Assembly (NCBI RefSeq): GCF_026914265.1 | Contig: NC_069125.1 | Location: 6,902,117 to 6,966,116, forward strand | DNA: 64,000 bases | Direction: 5' to 3' | Source: Mya arenaria | Taxonomy: Eukaryota > Mollusca > Bivalvia > Myida > Myidae | Shown here: positions 22,327 to 34,129 of the stretch, piece after piece | How positions within the stretch are numbered: the first letter of the stretch is position 1 | Layout: every line of letters begins with the position of its first letter | Made by a program: the position numbers and the translations under genes | Notes under the pieces: model-generated | Seen by the model: only the letters and a program-made list of their open reading frames with translations | Database searches by the model: none | Told to the model about the DNA's origin: nothing

Positions 22327-23004
22327 CTACAAAGTTAAGTGAGCATAAATCACAAGAAGCTACAAGGATATGCCCGTCAGCCGAAAATAAAACGGAATCC
22401 GTTAATGGGACATATAGTTCAAAGACAAACAGATCCATCTAAGGTCACACAACATAACAAACCAACAGGCCCATATACCAATATACATTCGTTACATTTT
22501 ATCACCGTCAAAGTTTGGGTTACCGCCTTAGGAAGATCGGTGAAGCAGGGTTGAAGTGGTTTTAGAGTAATTAATCTCACACTAGCCCCAACATTAATCA
22601 AATATAGCAATTATTACCGTGTGTTTTTTATAAACATGATAAAATAAAACTAGGTGATACTAAGAATGCATAGTGGTTTGGGCGATTTCATATTGTTTTA
22701 TTCGAGCTTACCTTTAGCTTCAAAAGTACCCTAAAAAAATTGGGGGGGGGGGACATTATCCATGCAGTGTTGAATAGTTCCCCCCCACAAGATCTCAAAA
22801 ATGTTTATCTTTTATCTAATTTCATGTAGTTTATAGTCAAAGTAATTAAATTTTATCAATTCAATATTAATTCAAAACCGAAAAGCCATAAATGGCATAC
22901 AATTTGAACAGTCACCAAACAATTATCTATTTAAGAAACAAATATTTCGCAAGTCACAGGTCATTTTCCAAGATTACGAGTGTGTTTACAAACAATCGAA
23001 ACAT

Positions 23005-23154
23005 GTTCAATTAATTTATGTTGATATTAAAGAACATAATGTTGGAAAGTCATAACTGCACCGGCAAAGGTTCAATTCGTTTCTGTTGATATTAAAGAAC
23101 ATAATGTTGGAAAGTCATAACTGCACCGGCAAAGGTTCAATTCGTTTCTGTTGT
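23005..23154. repeat. 65-bp tandem duplication
   Basis: 'gttcaatt...tgttgatattaaag...gcaccggcaaag' occurs twice in full at 23005 and 23070, with a third start at 23135. Intronic. Confidence 0.85.
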
Positions 23155-24094
23155 GAGAGTTATTCAAAACAGAATCAAAATTAAAGTGTCGTTCAATGCT
23201 GCACATTTTTAGTATTTGCGAGTTTGGTAAATCTGCATGAATACTTTCTTGCCGAATTTCTTGATCAGTGTCATTATCATGCAGAGTGATGGAACTTTCT
23301 GGTCGAGATATTGTTGAGGTTGATTTTGGCAGACTGATTGAGAAGATTCAGCAGCACTGTGTGTGCTTTTCCTCTGACATTTCAGAATAGAAAGGAAGTC
23401 CGTTTTCGCGACCGAACTGACTGACCAATGGAATGTAGATAAACATCACGTGGTCAACAATTCTAATAGAGCAAAATTTAAACGGCACCTTGTTATTCGA
23501 TCGATTTGTATGCAAGTGACAAGATAGTCTGATTTTACGTAAACGCACTTCTAAATCTTGACCCTATGACTTTGAGTTTTAGAACTATGTTACATTTAAG
23601 ACACTTTTTTTATTTATATCAAATATTGCATAAGTGAAATTTAAAACTGAATATGATAAAATAAAAGTTACAAAGACCTCACATTAAATAGTTTAATTGA
23701 AAATAAAAAGGACTATATTTTGTCATATTAAGTAAAAGGACATGGTTGTATTATCCTTTCGGTTTAATTGATAACACCTGACAAAAAGTCCGACAAGTGA
23801 CCTGAAGGAACTTTGTTATCATTGGCGACATACTAATTGTTCATAAGTTAATAATAATTAGGGTCATTAGGCATCCCAAATTCGCATAATTGTACATTGG
23901 ATAGCTTCAACATCCATTATTGTTCTAAAATCTATAGAGTCGCGAAACAATAGGACAATGCAAATTTTAGAACATTTTCAAAAGCAATATTGCCTTACGG
24001 TTGGGGGAAAGATAAAGGATCGATCAGATAAGCAGCAGAATATCTGTTTTTAGGCCTAACTAGGCCTGAAAAGTGTTCGGTTTATGAAATTTAC

Positions 24095-24397
24095 CTGACA
24101 GTGTGTCATATACAAGTTGGAAGAAATTGTTTTTCCCGTCATTTCTGCAGTTTGCTCCAATTCTACAGTCACATTGCGGGGAAGCACCTTTCATATTGCA
24201 GTCAAGTTCAACCATGAAAGGAGCTTCATTTCCTGGTCCATCTGCGTCAGTAGCAGAAAACACCATTAGCTGGTCGCCATTATACTTCTTGTTTTCCATC
24301 AGAACGGGTGAGAAGGTTTGGGCTAAATCCGGGTAGTTGTCATTGACGTCAATCAATGAGACTGTTAATGTTGTCGTTCCTGTATTCTGAGGGATCG
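24095..24397 (-). CDS. Gene A exon 21: cadherin repeats
   Basis: Reads TLTVSLIDVNDNYPDLAQ, FSATDADGPGNEAPFMVEL, DCNMKGASPQCDCRIGANC. It carries a DVNDN linker and a DADGPGN calcium-binding motif, with an unusual cysteine cluster. 303 nt, phase 1-1; three codons longer at its 3' end than the gene B equivalent. Confidence 0.85.
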
Positions 24398-24616
24398 CTG
24401 TAAAAGGAAGATTTAAAACACATTTCTATGTGATTAAGCTAAAATTTAGTTTCGTTCAGACAAACAAACCCAAGTACATGTACAGGGAAGTGACCAAGTA
24501 TAAAGCTACTAATTAGGTATTGAGTCTAACTACGGTAACACTTAAGCGTTGGGACCATGCTACAGACGGGAAAGCAAGATAATGATTATACGTAACAATC
24601 AGAAAAATTATCTTAC

Positions 24617-24756
24617 CATTTATATTGTCAATTGCAAGAATGCGCACCATGTGGACTTGTTGTGTTTCAAAGTCCAGTGGACTTCTAATGAAAACATCAC
24701 CTTCTGTGTTTATCCTGAAACTGTTTGTGCGATCTGATGCAAGGGAAATATAGTAC
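24617..24756 (-). CDS. Gene A exon 20: cadherin repeat segment
   Basis: Reads YYISLASDRTNSFRINTEG, then LDFETQQVHMVRILAIDNIN. This is the LDFE strand that precedes a calcium linker. 140 nt, same length as gene B exon 20, phase 2 to 1. Confidence 0.85.
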
Positions 24757-24958
24757 CTAAAGTAAATAAAGCTATATATCAGTACGAAGCGTTTGCATAA
24801 AATGCTAAAGAGGATGCAAACCGTTCTTACAATATTTATGAACGACTTCCGCAAAACAACACAATAAAATATCCGCTTTGCAACTTAATTACGTAGTTTT
24901 GCTTGTTTAAGAACAATGCATGAACATGGCTGTTTTTATTATTTACAACGCAGCCTAC

Positions 24959-25209
24959 TCAAATTGTGCATAGGCTGGGGTTACATCTCCGTCAAAGGCA
25001 TGGAACCTAACAAAGGCCGTTCCAATAGCTAAATCCTCCAATATTGTAACAGACGTGTACTGTGGAATAAATGTGGGGACCTCGTCATTGTAGTCGGTCA
25101 CCTCAATCTCAATTAGAGTTTGTGCCCAGTGGTTTGGATCAGAATCCACAACGTTAGCTGTCAGGTTAAAACTTCGCTGGAGTTTCTGCACGTCATCGTA
25201 ATCAACAGC
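24959..25209 (-). CDS. Gene A exon 19: cadherin repeats
   Basis: Reads AVDYDDVQKLQRSFNLTA, LIEIEVTDYNDEVPTF, and AFDGDVTPAYAQF. The linker is DYNDE rather than DxNDN. Acceptor TTGACAG, donor GTAGGC, 251 nt as in gene B. Confidence 0.85.
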
Positions 25210-25324
25210 CTGTCAAGTGAAAAACATTTTACTTATATAGACTGATTGACATGTACTTTGGTAATGGTATGTATACGTATCAACGTATGTGTACGTTTAT
25301 TTTAACGTAACGGAGGCAGTCTAC

Positions 25325-25467
25325 CTGGAAGATTGTAAGTACACCCTGGTTTGCCTCTCGGTCCTGCATCATCTTGAAATACTTAAATGAATCCTCATCC
25401 AGAGAGTATGTCAACTCTGCATTCACCCCGATATCAGCATCATACTCCTGAATGCGCCCAAATTCTC
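25325..25467 (-). CDS. Gene A exon 18: cadherin repeat segment
   Basis: Reads GEFGRIQEYDADIGVNAEL, TYSLDEDSFKYFKMMQD, NQGVLTIFQ. DADIGVNA is the DxDxGxN calcium motif. 143 nt, phase 1 to 0, as in gene B. Confidence 0.85.
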
Positions 25468-26051
25468 CTAGAACATATATTTTCAATTCGGTTTCACGGC
25501 AGTTACGGCAAGATTTTGGCTTTATATATCCTAGGTACACGTTATTCAACCAAAAATGAACAATATATTTTATTTAAAATTATACAAACGTTCTCTCATC
25601 ATTGTTTATAGCATTTAGTGTAACGCTGTATACATGTGCATTTGATACTGTACTTGCCAATGAAGGGACACTACTTGTCAATTCTTTAGTGTGCGAGGAT
25701 GTTTTTTGTACATGTAGAACATGGATTTACTATCACTCCATAAATGTATTAAAGCATCGATATGATTTATCATATTTTATAAGGCGTCAATATTTGTTTA
25801 TACCTTTAATATTCGATTAATTAGTTAATTCACACGTTTATTATTTAACACATAAACATAATGCATTATGTTCTCAATTCCGAAAAAAAAGAAAATACCA
25901 TACTTATTGATCTGTGCTTTGGTCTAGATATGATATTATTAATACTAAACAACTATCTTAAACGATTGAAGACATATCTATTATTCATTTTATTTTCTGG
26001 ATTTGACTTCGAATAGCCAATAAAAACAAAACGAAAAAGAAGCGAACATAC

Positions 26052-26369
26052 CCCGATGATGTTCCGATAACACGAATTTGTATGACTGGTTGAAGTAGGG
26101 GGCATTATCGTTGATGTCGGTGACCGTTATTGTCAGTGTTCCAGTTCCCGTCAAGGTGGGGTTTCCCTTATCCACGGCCTGCAGTGAGAGGTAGTACTTG
26201 TCCTGTGTCTCCCGGTCCAGCTTCGATATGGCACTCACATCCTGTACCATCAACCCGAAATGAGGGTTTGTGGAGTCCGGGGTCTGACCAAGTAGTGTAA
26301 GGTCAAATTTGGAGTTGTTATGGTGAGGGTCATCATAGTCCAGAACTATAATCTTGCCAACCTGAATGA
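26052..26369 (-). CDS. Gene A exon 17: cadherin repeat
   Basis: Reads VIQVGKIIVLDYDDP, SAISKLDRETQDKYYLSL, AVDKGNPTLTGTGTL, TDINDNAPYFNQSY. A canonical repeat with LDRE, DxGNP and DINDNAP. 318 nt, phase 1-1, identical in length to gene B exon 17. Confidence 0.9.
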
Positions 26370-26569
26370 CTGAATCAAACATAGCAGTTAACATTTATTA
26401 AATGTAACGTGACTGTGTATCATCATGATACATAACAAAAGAAACAGCTAACATATCAGACTTTTCGTTTCAGCTTAATCCCATGTTTAAACAATGTTTA
26501 GCTTATTGTCAGTTAGCAACAATACTATGATATTGCAAGACCACATATAAGAACAGTATACTTATTGAC

Positions 26570-26887
26570 CTGGATCATGTTCCTCCTGCACACTAAGCTG
26601 CATATACTCGTCCAAGGAAACTGGGGCATTGTCATTCACATCCATGGGTTTCACTGTCACATCTCCATAACCAATTAGTGGCCTCGGAGTTGATGGGGCA
26701 TCTGATACTTCTACAGTGAACTTGAACTCTGTTAAACCGTCAGGATAGTCCCGATCAATAGCTTTCTTATTTTTAAGTCTTCAGTAACTTGGCCGATTTC
26801 AAAGTACTGAGGTCCGATATCATCGGTGAATTTCAGGTTAAAGAAGAAACTATTTACCCCGTTGTTGTCTTTATCAGTAGCATTAAC
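26570..26887 (-). CDS. Gene A exon 16: cadherin repeat, one base short
   Basis: Reads VNATDKDNNGVNSFFFNL and FTDDIGPQYFEIG, then loses one base near TEDLKI, so the rest (TVEVSDAPSTPRPLIGYG, DVNDNAPVS) is in another frame. 318 nt against 319 in gene B exon 16. Splice sites are intact (TTTTCAG, GTCAAT). Confidence 0.75.
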
Positions 26888-27172
26888 CTGAAAATAGTCA
26901 AGAATATATTCACATGTACCTTAGAGAACAATTCCGGTTTGATTTAAAAAAGAATTACATATATTGAATCTGCGCAATCTTACCACATGACGGTTAGTAT
27001 TAAATGCAAACAATAGTGAATACAATATATTAATTTGAAGGCGTTAATGTGGTCAGCTTAATGATAACTATTGTAATTGTATCTTGCTGAAAACATACGA
27101 AAAATTGATAATATGTTTTAAAGTACAACAATCCATTACAAAAAAGAAACTACCAATCTACCATATACCAAC

Positions 27173-27338
27173 CCTGATGAGAGTTTTCCAAAAAAACACT
27201 GAGGTCGTTTTCTGTTATGTTGTCAAACGTGTATGACTGAACTACTGGCGGGTTATCATTTATATCCAGGATGTTTACTGTCACATTTGTGCGGCCTGTG
27301 AACTTCGAGTCAAACACCTCAATTGCAAAAACAAACGT
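27173..27338 (-). CDS. Gene A exon 15: cadherin repeat, one base long
   Basis: Reads TFVFAIEVFDSKFTGRTNVT, NILDINDNPPVVQSY, then ITENDLSVFLE. 166 nt against 165 in gene B. The extra base lies in a run of seven T, a typical slippage or sequencing-error site, and shifts the frame until the one-base loss in exon 16. Confidence 0.75.
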
Positions 27339-27936
27339 CTACAAAAGTAAGAAAGGGCATAATCGTCTGAAAGTAAGAAACTACTTCTGAAAGTGAGCGA
27401 CTTGGGATATTCTAGATCTTGGACAACAATTAAAATAGAAATAAAAATATTAGTAAAACTAGTGGAAGAAATTAAAAATCGGATAAAAATTATAATAGAT
27501 TATTGCCAATAATCGGAGATTCAATCCGATCAGTCATCGATTACATAACCGAAACTGAATCATGAATAACAAATATAACAGCACATGCAAATATTACAAA
27601 GTTGAAACTGACGGATTGAAATGCCTTATGAAAAATGATAGTTCATAAATGACAAATATTACCTTAGTAGGGTCAAGATGCAAAATTTACATGAAAAATG
27701 ATATATTGACAGTGGTCGTGAGAGAGCTGTTAATTGCAACGTTATTGGATAAAGTGATGAATTTATCTATATATGTATATATTGTAAGCGATAATCGATT
27801 TTGAAAACACGAATCAATTATAGCGACTTCAGAGGCAAATAACCAATTTTTTTATAAAATTGATCTTATTTTTATATTACTAGTACTATGTAAAAGTAAA
27901 CTTTGTAAACACATATCGAATCTTGTTTGGCCTTAC

Positions 27937-28058
27937 CCTTTTTCCTTCGTCGTAATCAAGTTCACCGGCTACAGTTATGTCCCCTGTCTGGGGTATGCCA
28001 GAGAACGGTAGCTGCTTGCCAGAGCTCGGGTCCAGGACCCGGTACGTCATCACAGAAT
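27937..28058 (-). CDS. Gene A exon 14: cadherin repeat segment
   Basis: Reads DSVMTYRVLDPSSGKQLPF, then TGDITVAGELDYDEGKR. The LDYDEG strand precedes a calcium linker. 122 nt, one codon longer than gene B, in frame. Confidence 0.85.
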
Positions 28059-28393
28059 CTATAGCATTTGCAATATCTTTAGTAATTTGCATGGAGAATT
28101 ATGGACATTTATTATGTTGAAGTCTTGGCAATTGTTTGCCACATTTGACAAAGCATTAATAGTTGTTCATTAGCTGAAAGTAACAGTGCGTTTTAAGCCT
28201 ACTAGTGCAAGAACAGGAATAAGATTCATCTATAGTCTTTTATCACCAGCCTGAGAACATACTGATGCTATGACGATTATTTTCCTTTACTTATGGTTTT
28301 GATTTTGACGAAGGTCTAATTTTGAATGGACATGCCAGGCAAATGAAACGCAATGCCAGAACGTTCAATACTTCAAGTGCACTTGCATATTAC

Positions 28394-28537
28394 CTGAGTC
28401 TATGTCAATTGCTGATACCCTGGCAACAACTGTTCCAATCTGCAAGTCTTCTTTCACAACAAAGGTGTTCTCTGATTCCTCGAAGTATGGTGCATTGTCG
28501 TTTTCATCGCCGATAATCACCTTCACCGTCACCTGAC
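28394..28537 (-). CDS. Gene A exon 13: cadherin repeat linker
   Basis: Reads GQVTVKVIIGDENDNAPYF, NTFVVKEDLQIGTVVARV, SAIDIDSG. DENDNAPYF is a full calcium linker. 144 nt, phase 1-1. Confidence 0.85.
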
Positions 28538-28942
28538 CTACAAATGGAGTTTAAAATTCACTTTGCTCTGCTAATTGGGAGATGTGTTTATAGAGACATG
28601 ACTTTTACAGTGGTCTAGCCAGCCCTTTGATCCAATTTAGCTAAGTATTTTTTAAATACACAAGCTTCTATTTATATTTGTAGAATTAATTTTGGATATT
28701 ATATTGTGTTAAATGACAAAACTATCCTTATATATTGACATTTTACACCTCACGTTCCCTTGTTTCTGATTCCTTATTTCAACTACATTTCGTGAATGTA
28801 TATGAAAATAATTCAGCAAAGACAATTTCATTGAGCAGTTAACTGAAGATTCATTGACAACTGCAGCCCAACAAAAACATTCATGATGAAATAATAACCC
28901 CACACACTATTCCAAACAATCAATGGTGCCCCTGATGTTTAC

Positions 28943-29348
28943 CTGTATTGTGTTTTCCGTTTGGCCGGAATGATGAGGGGGCAGCATCAACGGCCTCCAC
29001 CTGTATTGTGTTTTCCGTTTGGCCGAAATGATGAGGGGGCAGCATCAACAGCCTCCACCTGTATTGTGTTTTCCGTTTGGCCGGAATGATGAGGGGGCAG
29101 CATCAACAGCCTCCACCTGTATTGTGTTTTCCGTTTGGCCGGAATGATGAGGGGGCAGCATCAACAGCCTCCACCTGTATTGTGTTTTCCGTTTGGCCGG
29201 AATGATGAGGGGGCAGCATCAACGGCCTCCACCTGTATTGTGTTTTCCGTTCGGCCGGAATGATGAGGGGGCAGCATCAACGGCCTCCACCTGTATTGTG
29301 TTTTCCGTTTGGCAGGAATGATGAGGGGGCAGCATCAACAGCCTCCAC
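28943..29348 (-). repeat. 58-bp coding-derived minisatellite, seven units
   Basis: Seven head-to-tail 58-bp units starting at 29348, 29290, 29232, 29174, 29116, 29058 and 29000 on the minus strand. Units differ at only a few positions, such as 'atcaacggcc' against 'atcaacagcc'. Confidence 0.95.
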
Positions 29349-29468
29349 CTGGATCATGTAGAGTTCGGTATGTTCCTTGTCAATGTTTGCTTTAGTAGTC
29401 AGTTTCCCCGATGTTGCATCTATCTGGAAGAATCCACTCCCGTCGGAGGTGATGCGATATTCTTGAAC
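28943..29468 (-). CDS. Gene A exon 12 with 58-bp tandem expansion of its 3' end
   Basis: The exon begins VQEYRITSDGSGFFQIDAT and reads to VEAVDAAPSSF and NGKHNTG. The last 58 nt of the exon are repeated seven times (28943-29348) with slight variants. Gene B has a single copy. The whole is 526 nt, 348 longer than the 178-nt gene B exon; 348 is a multiple of three, but 58 is not, so the second unit meets TGA. Every unit junction is ACAG then GTGGAG, a potential donor. Using the first junction would restore the ancestral 178-nt exon. Confidence 0.75.
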
Positions 29469-29605
29469 CTGGAAATGAAAACTCTAACCGTCACATTTAA
29501 CAACCTGTTTATTTAAAAGAAATATTTTTAATGATTTGAAGACGATAAAAAAGTCAATGCAGAAGTTTTCTTTAGAGATCTTTTTAATGCTGATATTGTT
29601 AAAAC

Positions 29606-29815
29606 CTGATTGTTCGGCGCAGTGCCATCATCATCTACCGCATTTATGGTATCGACCAGTTCCCCATTTTCAAAAGCCTTTGTGTAGTCACCCTCCTGAA
29701 TACGGAGTTCAAGCAAAGAGTTGTCCGGATTAATTCCAAGGAATCTTGGCTCATTGTCATTTACATCAGTGATGGCCACTGTGCAGATTCTTATGGCCTG
29801 CTCGTTTTCCACATC
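29606..29815 (-). CDS. Gene A exon 11: cadherin repeat
   Basis: Reads DVENEQAIRICTVAITDVND, NEPRFLGINPDNSLLELRI, AVDDDGTAPNNQ. A TDVNDNEP linker, then DxDxG. 210 nt, phase 0-0, as in gene B. Confidence 0.9.
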
Positions 29816-30027
29816 CTTGGGTAAGCAGACAGAAACGGAGTGCATAATTCACGTACATAATTTGTGTTTTTATACTCTGCATCTCAACCACAACAATAAT
29901 GAAGTGATAATTTTCATATTTTTTATTATTTACGCAATATTTTCACATCATTAAGTATACCTATATAACTATGCACTTGTCATTGTATTGAATACTCAAT
30001 GAGTATCAGTAAATGTTTTGTACTCAC

Positions 30028-30390
30028 AGTAGCCCTCAGCCTGACAGTATACTGAGTAATTTTCTCGTGATCAAAGTCGTACAGATGACGTAGTGATCCT
30101 GCCTGGATGCGGCCGTTTGATGATAGAGCAAATGTGTAGAAGAGATTATCAAAGCTGTCTGTAACTCCAAAACTAAGGGTTGGCATTGCGGAGCTGGAAT
30201 TTGCAGTAGAATTGACCAGAGCTTTAGCCTTATCATGGTTTTCTGGTACGCTCACTTGGAAGTTGCTCTCGTTCCCAAGCCATTTCGGGGGCTGGTTATC
30301 GGCATATGTTATCAGATTGATCACGACTGATGCTGACGAATATAAAGCAGGGTTTCCTTGATCTCGACCGATTACTTTCAATAACAGTTG
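30028..30390 (-). CDS. Gene A exon 10: cadherin repeat
   Basis: Reads QLLLKVIGRDQGNPALYS, ADNQPPKWLGNESNFQVSV, ENHDKAKALVNSTANSSS, and LYDFDHEKITQYTVRL. RDQGNP and LYDFD are conserved strands; the calcium linker is degenerate (ADNQPP). 363 nt, open, phase 0-0. Confidence 0.9.
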
Positions 30391-30745
30391 CTGACAAAGA
30401 AAGAAACAGTTATTTTCTGTTTATTTACTTGTAGAAATTGATCCTCAAAGAGACATTATTGGTCTGAAAATAGGATGGGATACTACGATTTCTTCAAGAG
30501 ACGAAGTCGTAGCTTCAATGACTCTGTTATAGCCTACTGAAACTTTTTGGAAGGCAATACATTGCCATGGGTAACCGATTGTTTTTAAGGACCTTGAATT
30601 ACCAACATATCAGAACCGACATTCAATTAACCAAGCTTTTATAACCGAATTGAGTTATAGAAATGGATAATGACGAAATATGGACGGAAAAATTTATTTT
30701 TGAATTTTTCATACAAATCTCATTCCTGTAGATATATTTGTTTAA

Positions 30746-30935
30746 TCAGTCCACCACCGTCTGTCCCAATAATATTCAGAGCTATTTTAGTACTCCCGAG
30801 GGTTTCTCTGTCGATTGCTATTCTCGTGTATAAATCCCCAGATGCGCTGTTAATCCTAAATGGGGAGTCCGTGCCTTCGCGCAAAGAATATGTCACCTCT
30901 CCATTAGTGCCGAAGTCTGGATCTCCTGCAGTCAC
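30746..30935 (-). CDS. Gene A exon 9, truncated
   Basis: Reads VTAGDPDFGTNGEVTYSL, REGTDSPFRINSASGDLY, IAIDRETLGSTKIALNI, GTDGGGL, then similarity to gene B stops at 30746. The following 269 nt (a VDDINDNPP linker and half a repeat in gene B) are absent along with the donor, so downstream reading fails. Confidence 0.8.
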
Positions 30936-31440
30936 CTTAAGTGTCACCAGGGACATGCATGTAATGAGTGTGCATCCTATTTGCATAGGTTTCTGACCCA
31001 TTAAAGCAGCTTTTATGGAATACTGGTAATGCAGCAAAATACTATATAATACTGATATACATTAATTGTCTCTGTCGATATTTGGGAAAACCGGTGTCTC
31101 GCAAACATAAACAGTTATATAGAGAAGAAAATAGTCCCCACACGAATCAGTCAATCAACCTTTCGTGTGACATCTACATATATGTAAGTTAAACACATCG
31201 GATCTATTTGCTTCCAATGGCTTACCATGCATAATTTCTTCTCATTTTCTACATTGGATGTCAAATAATGTTGATGTGTTTTTTAAAGTGAATATTGGTC
31301 CTATTGGAACATTTAAGTAAAAAAAACACTATCGCTTTGAAAAGTAACATTCCTGTGTATTGTGGAAGTGTGCATTATGTGTCTTGTGGCCCCTCTCGCT
31401 GTGCTATATGTTGTTGTAATTTATGTTAATATTTATGCAA

Positions 31441-31530
31441 AAAGCTACAGAAACATGCTCAGTAGCAAAAAGTTTAAACATAAACCCGGTTTAGTGGCAA
31501 TGGGCAAACGCCAAAGACATAGAATTTGAA
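31441..31530. repeat. Dispersed repeat copy 1 ('gctacagaaacatgctcagtagc')
   Basis: About 90 bp, from 'agctacagaaacatgctcag' to 'aaacgccaaagacatagaa', recurs at 31859-31945 in the same orientation and at about 48140-48235 inverted. Short dispersed, SINE- or MITE-like; class unknown. Confidence 0.75.
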
Positions 31531-31858
31531 GTTTGAATTTATGTTGTTCGTCGTCAAATGATAAAACGGGAAAGTCTTTAACATGTAAATTGTTTGTCAA
31601 GTAGTTCATACACTACCCAGTTGTTGCAGAACATTGTTTTACCCAAAATGTATGCGTTTAACAAATTAGTTTACGACACAAAGAGTAATGTTCTGACAAA
31701 ACCCATATAAACAACCGTTTTTTCCAACACAATCAACTTACATAAACTTACTCTTAATGTTCATACCAAACATGGTCTGCTTTTAAAGCAAAAGCATTAG
31801 TATTGCCGTAAAAGAACATGCTTAATTAACGGAAGCCATAGTATTACTTATGTGAAAA

Positions 31859-31945
31859 CTACAGAAACAAGCTCAGTAGCAACACAATTAAACATTAAAC
31901 CGGCTTAATAGCACTGAGTAAACGCCAAAGACATAGAACACCAAA
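31859..31945. repeat. Dispersed repeat copy 2
   Basis: A diverged copy of the 31441-31530 repeat: 'ctacagaaacaagctcagtag' in part, ending 'aaacgccaaagacatagaa'. Confidence 0.7.
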
Positions 31946-32500
31946 AAATAATCACAAACAAGAAACAATGCTTTATTTTGCCGAGGGTAGATGTCATGCC
32001 AGCGGCGTGTGCTTTCCAACTTAGGAAAACTTCTATATAGACCCTTTGCCAACTGAGAATTCCGAGGTACTGAGAGACTGAGTACATGGAACCATGTTTG
32101 GAAGTTTATATCCATCGGGAAACCCCCAAAAATATTTATTTTATTTCTTCCACGATGATCTACATATTCGGTATCTTAAGACAAATGGATAGTAAGCCTA
32201 TGGAAAGCCATTGTATGCCCTTTAATGGAAGGAAAACGAGTATCGCAAGCAGATGTAAGTTTTCGGTTGGTCTAGTGGCATAACTTGACAAATATTTAAC
32301 GAGTTATGAGGATAACTGCACGTGCGCAAAAGTGCAAAAAGGTTTATGTCAATCGAACATAGTCTTTTAAGCTTTGGCGACATAGGCCATCGATGCCTGA
32401 CGAGTGACATCGATGAAAGGGACATCGATGCTCTGAGTGACCAAAACACTGTTTAACGTTTTTTTCATTGATCAACAATGTAACTTAGACATATACATAC

Positions 32501-32777
32501 TTTAATTATAAATACATCTGCCTGCTCTTCTTTGACGTGCGGTGTCAAACTCTGACAGTCAGGGAACAGAGGCCGGTTCTCGTTATCGGTGAGGATGTTG
32601 ACGGTGAGTGTACCGGTGCTGGTCCGTGTGGTGATACCACCGCAACATGAGCCATCGTCTACGGCGATCACCTTGAGCAGGTACTCAAACTGCGTGATTA
32701 AACTCTCTGGGTGGAAGCAATTGTCTCATGCAGTGTCACACTTCCAGTGCTTGTATTAAGGTTGAATTTCTGGTAAG
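32501..32777 (-). CDS. Gene A exon 8: cadherin repeat, two bases long
   Basis: Reads TYQKFNLNTSTGSVTL, then after a two-base gain (CAGAGAGTTT against CAGAGTTC in gene B) continues as VIAVDDGSCCGGITTRTS, LTDNENRPLFPDC, VKEEQAD. VDDGSCC and LTDNENRP are a variant calcium linker. 277 nt against 275 in gene B. Confidence 0.75.
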
Positions 32778-32945
32778 CTAAACAAAAAAAATATGTTTAA
32801 CTATACATAGTAGATTTTTTTATATTGCTCGTTATGTTTTATAGTACTTCCGACGTTAAGTGCAATCTTTTACAATTCTATTAAGCAACATTGGTTTGGA
32901 ATAAAATGTTATAAAATTAGGTCTGATTCATTTTTGTAGACATAC

Positions 32946-33195
32946 TTTCCAAAAAGAGGTAGGTGATTATATTACCATCAGCATCAGTGGCCTTGGCCAG
33001 GTAGACATCGGACCCCACTGCCGCGTCATACCGCAGGCCAGACTGCATGTCATTGGGAAACTCCGGAGACTCATCGTTTACGTTTGTCATAAATATCTGA
33101 ACGATAGCGCTTCCTGACTTATGAATGTCTCCATCATCAGTGGCAACTAGGTCAAATTCGTACAGCTTCACCGGCAGCCGTCATAATCAAGTGCT
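32946..33195 (-). CDS. Gene A exon 7: cadherin repeat, one base short
   Basis: Starts ALDYD, loses one base (GACGGCTGCC against GACCGGTTGCC in gene B), then reads VKLYEFDLVATDDGDIHKS, TNVNDESPEFPNDMQS, KATDADGNIITYLFLE. 250 nt against 251. Splice sites are intact. Confidence 0.75.
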
Positions 33196-34129
33196 CTGTA
33201 AAATTGGACCATGTAAGGCTACAATAGATCCGTCTTTCTTAAAATAGTATGATGAAAGCTCGTTTGCGTTTACAATTGTGACATGTACATATGTGACAGT
33301 ATTGTATGTTTATAAGAAATGGTGTACTACTAGCATGAACTATTTTAAAACAAGATACCCGGAGTAGATGTGTTGTCATAGATACCGGAACTGTAAATGT
33401 TACGTTTGATAAAATACATCAACTTCATATCATCAATGAGGATTGCATTGATCTTTATTCGTACCAATTTACAAGCTTGTTCAACTGCATTTGGTGCATT
33501 TATGCTAACAATCCACTACCTTTGTCCCAGCAACAACCGTATAATGATGGATAAGTCAAATGCTATTTTCCATATTGTTTACATACATGATATACTTACT
33601 CAATAACTATGTTGTTCTAGATATTTGGATTTAAGTGGGTACTGAAATTATACTTGTGTATATCGAGGGGGTTATTTTTAAAATTCAGGTGCTTACCTAA
33701 CTGATCTTTTTTTTACTTTCCGTAATCAATGAATGGAAACGAATGAAATGCAGTCATAACAACTCGGCCATATCAGACCAGCTTGGAAAAAATCAGTTCT
33801 TGTTACGTGGAAAGATCGGATTGTGGGTCACGATTCACATATTATTTACGAACTAATTCCTTTTTTGCTAGTGCTACGCATGGGGAAAGGAGTTTCTTTA
33901 GACTATAAATTACTGAAACTACTATTGATAGAAATCATTTCAATCGCTGGAGCTAAAACTTACACCTATTTTATATGTTTTTATTAGTAAGATATGATTT
34001 AATGTCCTAAACTGGACAACATTTAGTGTTTATAACTACAAAGTAAATTATGTTATGGTACTACGTAACTAACCCATTTAGTGCCTCCCCACCTAAAATG
34101 TTAATTGTAAACCAATGGAATCGTTTTTT

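Noticed and set aside
23348-23548. 66-codon open frame in the gene A exon 21-22 intron
   Set aside because: No homology, no splice-site support and no counterpart in gene B.
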